DNA from: Acanthaster planci
Lineage: Eukaryota > Echinodermata > Asteroidea > Valvatida > Acanthasteridae
Length of the DNA: 64,000 nt
Reading direction: 5' to 3'
Assembly: GCF_001949145.1 (NCBI RefSeq)
Contig: NW_019091445.1
Span: 497,772-561,771, forward strand
Shown: piece after piece, positions 55,606 through 64,000 of the stretch
Layout of the letters: every line of letters starts with the position of its first letter
Numbering within the stretch: position 1 is the first letter of the stretch
The notes under the pieces: generated by a model
Databases searched by the model: none
The model's input: only the letters and a program-made list of their open reading frames with translations
Told to the model about the DNA's origin: nothing
Translations under genes and position numbers: made by a program

Positions 55606-58600
55606 GCAGTTGGTGTTTACACATGTACATGTACATGTGGTTTCACCGAAATTTTTTAGGAGGCACTTGTAGCCTTTTCTCCTGTCCTGTAATGTTTGTG
55701 TTGCTACAGTATTTGTGGGATCTGTACATTTGTACATGTATGTAATTACATGTATACTAATTTTGCCATTGTACATGTATTATCTGAGAGACTTTAAATC
55801 CAGATTGTATTGAAAAAACTAACAATCCCTTGGAGTCCACCATTTGAGTCTCAGTTAAAACAGCAAGAGTTTGTCCTTGGCTGTTTGTTTTCTCCGGGCC
55901 ACCATGTACAGACTGATTGCCTCGTCAAACAAAATCCTTTTAGCTATCCGGCCCTATTTGTTTGACTTCTTCTTGTGTGGGTGTCCTCATTCCGCAAGTC
56001 AAACAAATTCTACGGGTCACCTCTGAGAGGTGCTTGGGCATCTAGCGTTTGAGTGTCCTCATGTGAGGAAGTGATTTCGCATAACTTTTATTTGTCAGTG
56101 CGACCTCTGTCTGAAGGAGTGTGATGAGATTGCACTCAGACGTTTGCACCAGTAAGTTTGTGTGAAACTTTCAGTTTGGTTTCAATGATGAATATTTCCA
56201 GGCTAGAAATATTCATTCTTGAAATAAAACTGCAGGATGTATTTGTATGTGTCTCCAAGACATTTGGAGAAGTCTCGGTGTTGAAGCAGGCCAAGACTAA
56301 TTCATGCAGTCAATTCCATTGGCAGGCCCTGGCATCCGGGCACACATACAAGTGCACAGGGCAGGATGAATGATGACAAACGATGTTTTTGTCAGAGTTT
56401 GCATGCATTGATTTAGGTTGTGACTTTGCTCAAAACTGGTTGAGTTGTGATGGGTTTGCTGGGACTATGTATACCGTACATGCAGCATGGGTTTCACCAT
56501 CAATTTTAGATCAACACATGAAGACACGGAGGAAAAAGATGTGACCGATGTACATGTATACCGCTTGACCTTAATCTGTAGTAAAACAATTCAAACAGGC
56601 TTTAGTGTGTGTACACTACATAGTCCAGTCCATGTACTGGACATACGTAGGAGTGCAACTTTTGTAAGAGATGTCAGGTGTTGCCGGTACTCCGCATCTG
56701 ATGATTCCCAGTGGAAAAACCAGCAATGGAAACTCCAGAATGTCAGCACAGTGTGGCTTACTGCCCTCCGGCCAGCTTTAATTTCCAGAACAACACAGCG
56801 CTACATCACGTACACATGCACGTACACTGTTCCAGCTCCAGCGTGGCAAATCCCATCATCAGAAAATGGGAAATCCACGCTGAGTGGGCAAATTTGGTTT
56901 ACACTTTCGACAGCTTGATCTGGAAATGGCAAACTTAAGCCAGGTTTGATGTTTGGCCGGATTCGAGAGTTTTGTTGTTGGCACTGTTAGGATTGGCTAT
57001 CGGGATGAAGGCGCTCATAGCGTTGCTGATAGTGTTACAGATGATCAACCTGTTTACGCCAGAAATTCACTCCCGAGGCTACTTCAGAGATACTGCTTGA
57101 GTCGACTTGAGCTTGTCTGATTACAACATGTACACGTATCAGGTCTTTTCCTAAATTTTTGTCATATTTGTTACATGCAACCATCGGATAAGACATTTTG
57201 TTTCCTTCTTTGTACAACGATGTAGTGGCACATGTATGTTACCATTGTGAAAGGGTTCTGGACTTACATGTAAGCCAAATTTCCCAGTTATAACCAGAAC
57301 CTTTTTATACATGTGTAAAAGAATTGGGGGATTAAAGAGAAGTTTAGGAGAACAGAATTCATGACAGAATTTTGTTTAATAAGAAAGCTCTTTTTACTAT
57401 AGTTTGGTAACTATCGGTACATTTCCATACATGTATGTACATGTACAGTGTAACATAGAGGCCATTGTTGGATGCAGCCAGAATATGAACAAGGGTACCT
57501 ACAGGTATGTATATTGAATGAAATTCATTAAATACATGTAGATGCAATATGTTTATAATGTATTTTTTTGAAAACTGTTCCATAAAATTTGATTGTTTGT
57601 ACATGTGCACTTGTAAAGATGTAGAGAGTGTACCGATGTACTTGTACTTGTACAAGTGAGTGCAGTACATCTGTGACGCAAGTATACCAATCACAGTACA
57701 CTTTAATGAGTGTTTTATGAATTAGTGGTACATTGTACATGTAAGTCCTCTTGGCAACCTTGACAGTGTTAAACACTAGAATCCGACGGAAAATTAATCA
57801 AAATAAACCCAGGTGTTGGATGAGTATTGCTGTACTCCATGCCCGTCAAGCTGCATGAAAGGCTTGAATTCGGTTACATGGATTGGCGTCACTTGCAGAA
57901 GAACCAGCTAATCGGGGCTGTACACGGCCAATTGGATGGCTTAGTATTCAACAACGCATTTTTTTTAAAGATTAAGATCTATCTCGTGTTCTGTGACACA
58001 TAAGGCCGATGGGGATGGAGTGAAGTTAATGCGTAACCAAGAGTGATTAATAGCTTTGATGTGTGGTACAGAATAGTTGGTGGGCGTCGTTGATTTCTGC
58101 ATGGCTGGCTATATTGCAAAACGAAGAAGCAGTTTGGGTGTGCGGCCGTGGCGAATAGTGATAGATGAGTAGTGATAGTGTGTCATTTGGTAGTGATGGA
58201 TGGGGGGGACGTAAACTGCGATTGAAGGGCTTGGGGTTTATTGACTCCCACCTCCAAGGCACTCTCCTTTAGCACGCCTTGAGGAAACAATGTCGGCAAG
58301 AAGGAGTTCATGTTCCGTACATCATATACTTAAGCACACAAAAGTGGAGGATTGATCAATCCAAAGTATGACACTGAATACAGTTCAAGCAAATACTTCC
58401 CTAGTTTTTCATCAATTATTCCTTGCTGTTCAAACTCACATGCAAACTCACAGTGCGTAAATGTTAATCAGGCACATTGGCATTGTATTGTGATGTCCAC
58501 ATTAGCACAGCATCAGTAGTGTACATGTATGAAAGCACTTCAGTGAGCGTGTGTGCATAATGTGATGGGGTGCCGCGCCTCATGGGATGTTTTACAGTCT

Positions 58601-60007
58601 GAGGGAGCAAGGGGGCTCCTCCCTGAGTAAAAAAATAAAAAAAGGGAGGGGGAGATGAAAAATGGAGGAAAGGGGATGAGAATCACCTACATGTGTTTGC
58701 TTGAAAATCCCCTGGAATTACCCCCACCCCCACCCACACTGCTGGTGATGAATGCTTTGCCTGCCTGGTTGGAAAGTCTCCCCCCCCCCGAAAAATCCTG
58801 GCAACATCCATAGGCAGATGTGCATGTACAATGTACATACATGTACATGTATGAATGGCTCAAACTAGTGTGACTGGATTAAGCTCGTTCATCTTGCGTG
58901 CTTGGCTACGGCTGCTAGCGCATCTACTTGTACAAATGTATGTTACTGTCCTGCTGGCATTCAGTGCAATAAATCTGTGTGATACGGTACATGTCGTGCT
59001 CTAAGTGCCATCTAAACATAAATCTGAATTTGAATTACGATGCACTCCATTTCTGTTTGTGTTACATGTAGTTGAATCATTTATCCCTGGGCATCCTGGG
59101 GCCACGTTGTCAGCAGAATGCACCGCGGAGACGTGATCATAATTCATGAATTTGCTGGAAAGGCGGAAGACCAGCCCTCGGGCCATTATTGGAATATATA
59201 CACCACTGCATGTACCATGGACCTCACACAGAAATAACTCCAGCGATTCAATTATGATTTAGAGCACCTCATGAGGGGCCAAAAACAATTTGATTTGTGG
59301 CTAAAGGTAGTGCTAATAAACAGCACGTTCTAGTTACCGATTGCATGGCCTTGCTGCCGTTATGACTAGCTGGCATTCGCAGTGAATAGTTCCGAGATCA
59401 ATACCTTCCAAACGTAGTGTTTGACAAGACTTCAAGTCAACACTGCTTTCAAAGGGAAAGGAAAATGTACACATACACGTGTAAAGGTCTAAAAAGAAGG
59501 TAAGCACCAATTCTTTAACTTTCGTTTAAACTGGACAAATTGATTGGGTTTTAAAACTTCACCTTTTTTACGGCGATTTTCCACATTGATGACAAAAAGA
59601 TGGCTGTTTGCAGGCTTTGAAATGCATGCCCATCTTTGCTTTGTTCAAATATGTCTGTTGAGTTCAGAAGCTTTGCTGTTTTAGTCAGGAAATGGTCAAT
59701 ACCACGTTTGTACACTTTATGGTGTGTAAGACTCAAAACATTGCATTGTGGTAATAACTAGCCAAAGTTTGTAGCAGCACAACCTGACTCCATGTATATC
59801 TTTCGAGAAGGTAAAGTTTCAGAGCCACTCATGTTCCCCAAAGTGATAGTCACGTGGTGTTGCCACAGACCTTCTCTAGTATTTGCGGTTTCTCCCTTGC
59901 TAAATTGTGTGCAAATTGTGTTATAAGATTGAGGATACAATAGAAAAGTCATGCCCGGTTTCTTGTTTTTTACAATTTGTTAGTTTGGTCTATAGACGTT
60001 TTTCACC

Positions 60008-60097
60008 CACGTGACTAAATGTAAACAATACAACCACGTGTGGACCGCCTTGGCCACGGTGATCGCATGTATACCTATGGGCAGCTTCAACCACGTG
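60008..60097. promoter_or_regulatory. Cluster of three CACGTG E-boxes
   Basis: CACGTG at 60008-60013, 60035-60040 and 60092-60097, with CACATG close by. CACGTG is the canonical bHLH (Myc/Max, USF, Clock) site. No gene start is seen nearby, so function is unproven. Confidence 0.3.
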
Positions 60098-62527
60098 CAA
60101 GCACATGTGCAAACGCTGCATGCTTGACTAGTTTATCTTATTTTCATTTTTGAATATCATACTCAGTGTTTATCAAGTGGGAATCCCTTAAAAACATAAA
60201 ACACTTCCCAGCTTTATGTTGATTATATGGTTACTTTTTGACCTACTAACACTGAATAACTTGTTTAGAGAATACATGACTTCAAAATGCTTGCATGTAT
60301 ACTACTTTACAGCATGTGGTATTTTATTCTAAACCATATAAATTCACAAAAAAAGTAAAAAGTAGCTACAAACATAGAATGACACAGCATACTTTTATAG
60401 CCAAATAAACGATCAAATATGTGTCATAAAGTTGCTCATTCCAGGGAAATCGGGCCACATAAATGTACAGTCAGACTTCCCAGAGACAGTCATTTTTCCT
60501 GGTTGGCAAAACTGGGTAAAATGTAAAACAAAAAATTTATCAACATGAAAGTTAGCTTAAATATTATGGCTGACAACTAGACAAAAAAAATCCAGCTTTG
60601 TCCAATTATTCAAGTGTTTAACTTCATGCAGAATTTGTCGACCCTTTCCAAACGCACATTGGGTCGACAAATTTCGCTCATTGTGATTGGCCAATGCGTT
60701 GCAAACTCTCGGTGGTGCACGAATGTGGAACAGCCGTATTGTACAGAATACACGTTAAGTTCAGTAAAATAAAAACCTGCTTTCATACAGTACATGCACC
60801 TTACTTTTGTCCAGGGAACTGCTCTGCTTTTTGTGCAGACAAGTTCCCTGATCTGAACAAAATCCAATTTCATTTATTCCCAATTTCATTACCATTCTCC
60901 AGTAATGACTGTCTTATACTTAGAAAGCAATAGGGCATAGCATCAGCAACGTAAAGTTAAAAATAGAGACATACATGTACATGAACATCGAAAAAGTATT
61001 AAAATGGTTCTTGAAGCCGTGTTCTTCCCGACAATGAACAATTTTCGACCAGTCTTTTACAAATTCGTTAGGTACATGTACATGTAGAGTGTGTATGTGA
61101 TTCTGAAACACACCCATGATAGAGGACCATATACAAGGAATGCGTGCGTGCTTAGATACACGAATGGCTTATTTGATTGGGGTGTGCCTCCAGCCTGAGA
61201 AATGTCCGGATCAGAATACTGAAGTCGACAGATTTCAAATTGCAGCATGTCACCTTACATTGATTCATAAGTGCGCAGGACATGTAATGTACCGGTAGTG
61301 GAATAAAAAACAGGAAAAGTGCACATTCACATGTACGTGTACTCAAACCTCTCCTGCATGTGTACATGTGTACATTGTAAATGTACAGTTGTGCACCTTA
61401 GACGATCAATTTTTAAAGGATATGGTTTGTACATTTACCGTTACTGATACGGCACAGTGGCTTCAAGACTATAATATCTCAGTTTAGTGTAAATAATAAA
61501 TTTGATAATCTGGAGTCTAATGTTCAAAAGACACATACACGCACCTCTTAACCCTTTAGATTTATTTCAGACACTCGTATGCTGTCACCTGAGCTTAATG
61601 ATAGCTATTAACAGTAAAAAAGACCCTTCACCGAGATAGTTTCATATGCATGTATTTACGCAGTACTTATGTGTACATATAACAGGACAGTTTTTTCATG
61701 TAGTGAGAATTCAGTGGAGAAAAATATATTTATAATTTCCTTGTGGATGTTGTGTCACATGTGTATGTAGAAATTTTTATGCTAAACAATACAGAACAAC
61801 CAGTGTGGGTTTTACTTTGTGATAACATTTGTATTTTTGTTATTGATAAAAAAAAATCAAGACAAAGCTTTAAGGACCGAACCTAACATTTAATTCTTAT
61901 CTGAGTTGTATAATGATATCTGAAGAACAAAACTTTAAAATGTTAGCCATATGTACATATATAAAAACCTGTGCTATTGGTGTTGTACTGGTTAATCTAG
62001 CAGACTACATGTTCACGGATGCAGGCCTGGCACCTTTTGATGCACTGAGAATTGTGTAGCTGATATTCATTTCTTATTTCTGTGGAGGGATATAAAGATG
62101 ATATTTACACACAGGTGTCAATGTATGATCATCGTGATCTAAGTTCCAGTGTAGCCATTCAACAATACAGGGACAATACACGTTTTTTTTGAGGGGGGGT
62201 TGTCTTAACAATCAATCCCTTGTTTTCAGGTTTTGTCGAAACATTCTACCAGCATCAAAAGTTCTGTACTTGCAGGGAGAAGTAGATTCCTTGACCAACA
62301 ATGGGGGATGGTTGTGTCTTACGTGTACATGTACGTGTACATGTAGGTACAGTGTACATGTACATGTATCGGTCAGTTGAGGGCAGTGTTTATTTTACAT
62401 AGTTTCATTGGAGTGTATTGCTTAGAATGGGAATTTTTAGGTTTTTTGAGATAGTAGGCAGACGCATGGTAACTTCAGAGTGACTGGTAACATACATGCA
62501 TCAACAAGCCTCCACTTGGTGTGCTGT

Positions 62528-62602
62528 CTAGCGATTACCGGCCAAGTAGCCCTTGGAAGTGAGCTGCTGGTAGAGGGACCAACTAGTTATCACAAGGTGC
62601 AT
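62528..62602 (-). CDS. Candidate last exon of a membrane-protein gene
   Basis: Acceptor TTTTTCTGCAG at 62603-62613, then 24 codons (MHLVITSWSLYQQLTSKGYL, then AGNR) and TAG at 62528-62530. A minus-strand AATAAA lies at 62389-62394, about 135 bases past the stop, as expected for a terminal exon. It would follow the exon at 63274-63339 in phase 0. The gene is not recognised. Confidence 0.45.
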   Translation of the reverse strand: MHLVITSWSLYQQLTSKGYLAGNR

Positions 62603-63273
62603 CTGCAGAAAAATGAAAAGAGCTAATAAGTCATTCAGAGGGGCCATTGAGAGAAAAAGACTTTCAAAGTATACAGGCAGGGTGACAGATAGGAAACCGT
62701 TGATGATTAGGGCATTGCCTTGCTTGCATCTCAGACAATGCAATGAGACAGAAAATGTGAACAGATATCGTCAACCAGTGATCAGCCAGAACAAGGTTAC
62801 TTGAGCGGTTCCATGTGGAATGTGACTTTGCTTTCGATCAGAAAGCTGTGGTACATGTAGCAGTAGATGGTAAAAAATTTTTAATGTCTGACTTGAGGCC
62901 TCGATTTCTTCCGTCTTCGTCATGTTTCGTCAGTTTGTGTCACAGCGATATGGAAATTTTCAAATGAGGTCAGACTTCTTCTACCGTCACATGACTTCCC
63001 AATATTCTTCATGCATAGCAGCTTTTTCTATTAACCCTTGTTTTGCTTCTAGCTCATCCTTTAAAATGCTTCAACATGGGAATCGAGATAAATCACTGGC
63101 CCTTGGATTGCCAGGCTTTTCGTGTCAAACTTTCTCTGATAAAGTTTGCATCTGGACTTTTAATGTGTATACATGTACATGTAGCTTGGTTAGTATCAGC
63201 GGGTTGGATCGGGTCAGTTGGAATACAATGTTGGAAACATACATGTATGTCTTACAATAACGATTATACTCAC

Positions 63274-63339
63274 GTTCCAGATAGCGCGGATGGCAAACCA
63301 AATGACCAGAAAGAGGAAATAAGGTTGACTGGCCAGGCC
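63274..63339 (-). CDS. Candidate transmembrane exon of the same gene
   Basis: 66 bases between acceptor TTTGTGTTTGCAG and donor AAC/GTGAGT, reading GLASQPYFLFLVIWFAIRAI then WN. The middle is a clear hydrophobic helix ending in Arg and Trp. Phase 0 at both ends, compatible with the terminal exon at 62528-62602. Together they would encode a final membrane helix plus a short tail. Upstream exons would lie beyond the window or remain unseen. I do not recognise the family. Confidence 0.45.
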
Positions 63340-63890
63340 CTGCAAACACAAAGAGATCCAGTTATCCAAACCATGAATCAGACTGTCGATTCTCAGGCCC
63401 AGTCCAAGCTCAGCAGCTGTGGCGAGGAGTAAAGCATGGATCTATGGAAGGTGGCCATGGTGGCTCCAGCCAGTGGCTTGAAGAGGCTGACATGTACACT
63501 ATACCAAGAGCCGTGTCTTTTGGATGCAGCCTTTATTTGGCCAGAAAACAGTTGGGCTCAGCCATTGAGTTCAGCACCGTGAAAGTTTATAGATGTAGTT
63601 CGTTGTACACGTACAAAATCAGGTACCTGTTACCTGAAAGTTGGCCATGCTTCACGTAGATGGACTAGTTTCAGAGACAGACAGTGCTAGAGCAACATGT
63701 ACATGTACTGGTTAGTCCATACATGAATGCCCTATCCACAACAAAATCCATTTACATGACCAAATGCTTTCTTATGTTGGCATGTACTGCATTCAAGAAA
63801 ACACATATCCTGCCTAGAAAAAGACTTCTGCCAAAAAGAAAAGTTAAATAGGAGCGCATACCGGTACAAGGGACATGTACACTGTATGGT

Positions 63891-64000
63891 CAGTGGCGTA
63901 ACTCTTGGGGGGGGGACGTGCCCCCAACAGAGGCCCGCGCCCCCTCCCTTTTGAAAGTTTGGACAAAAAATATATATAACTGGCTTTCCAAATCTGTGTT
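63891..64000. mobile_element. Start of a second hAT-like element (cut by window end)
   Basis: Begins CAGTGGCGTAACTCTTGGGG, the same terminal motif as the 44969-45411 element, followed by GTGCCCCC and GGCCCGCGCCCCC. Its other end is beyond the window. Confidence 0.5.

Larger units (their letters stand above)
51000..62500. other. Long non-coding stretch rich in simple palindromic repeats
   Basis: Apart from the 64-bp array, the E-box cluster and scattered TACATGTA runs I see no gene. It may be intron or intergenic DNA of the minus-strand gene whose 3' end is at 62.5 kb, or of a neighbour. Short open frames such as 56711-56938 lack convincing splice context. Confidence 0.5.

Noticed and set aside
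56487-56938. Two overlapping open frames of 143 and 75 codons
   Set aside because: Both are plausible by length, but there is no clear donor, no recognisable family, and the two frames compete over the same DNA.

Overview
This is a window of animal nuclear DNA. The coding sequence is split by GT-AG introns of a few hundred bases to 2 kb, most of the rest is AT-rich non-coding sequence, and there are many short non-autonomous transposons and tRNA-derived SINEs. The vigilin and GT10 fucosyltransferase genes, the TACATGTA-type palindromic repeats and a foldback transposon with sub-repeated arms suggest a marine invertebrate, possibly an invertebrate deuterostome (echinoderm, hemichordate or cephalochordate). 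I cannot name the species. It is a draft assembly of a heterozygous genome: there are N gaps at 1807-1845 and 14544-14767, and single Ns at 11781 and 45314. Each single N sits at a duplicated segment and looks like a failed contig merge.

Layout. 1-4.5 kb is intergenic, with a diverged 0.55-kb duplication, a tRNA-like SINE head and a SINE carrying a nested MITE. 4.7-7.67 kb is gene-free and probably holds the 3' UTR of the next gene. 7.67-26.85 kb (minus strand) is a nearly complete vigilin (HDLBP) gene of 22 coding exons. It encodes about 1,280 residues with an N-terminal acidic/proline region, 14 KH domains and a conserved C-terminal tail; part of the KH10 exon lies in the 224-N gap. Block 11.78-13.25 kb repeats exons 22, 19 and 17 with flanking introns and is most likely the other haplotype. 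26.9-35.7 kb is intergenic or upstream non-coding sequence with several inverted-repeat elements and a second SINE.

35.80-37.24 kb (minus) encodes an alpha-1,3-fucosyltransferase of family GT10, a type II Golgi membrane protein. 38.1-41.15 kb (plus) is a decayed multi-frame gene that I believe belongs to an uncharacterised, probably mobile, invertebrate protein family. A 577-bp foldback element splits it, and another inverted-repeat element sits within it. 44.97-45.41 kb is a hAT-like non-autonomous element. 45.5-64 kb is mostly repeat-rich non-coding DNA dense in TACATGTA palindromes, with a 64-bp degenerate tandem array at 55.2-55.6 kb. It also holds a few short minus-strand exon candidates; the best are two 3'-terminal exons of a membrane protein at 62.5 and 63.3 kb.

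The genes do not form a functional system: vigilin is a cytoplasmic/ER-associated RNA-binding protein and the fucosyltransferase acts in Golgi glycosylation. I did not find a clear new biological system. The observations most worth follow-up are the foldback-interrupted mobile-type gene, the nested MITE with its in-window empty site, the hidden antisense reading frame in a vigilin intron, the exon-derived intronic tandem repeat, and the false-duplication structure of the vigilin 3' end.
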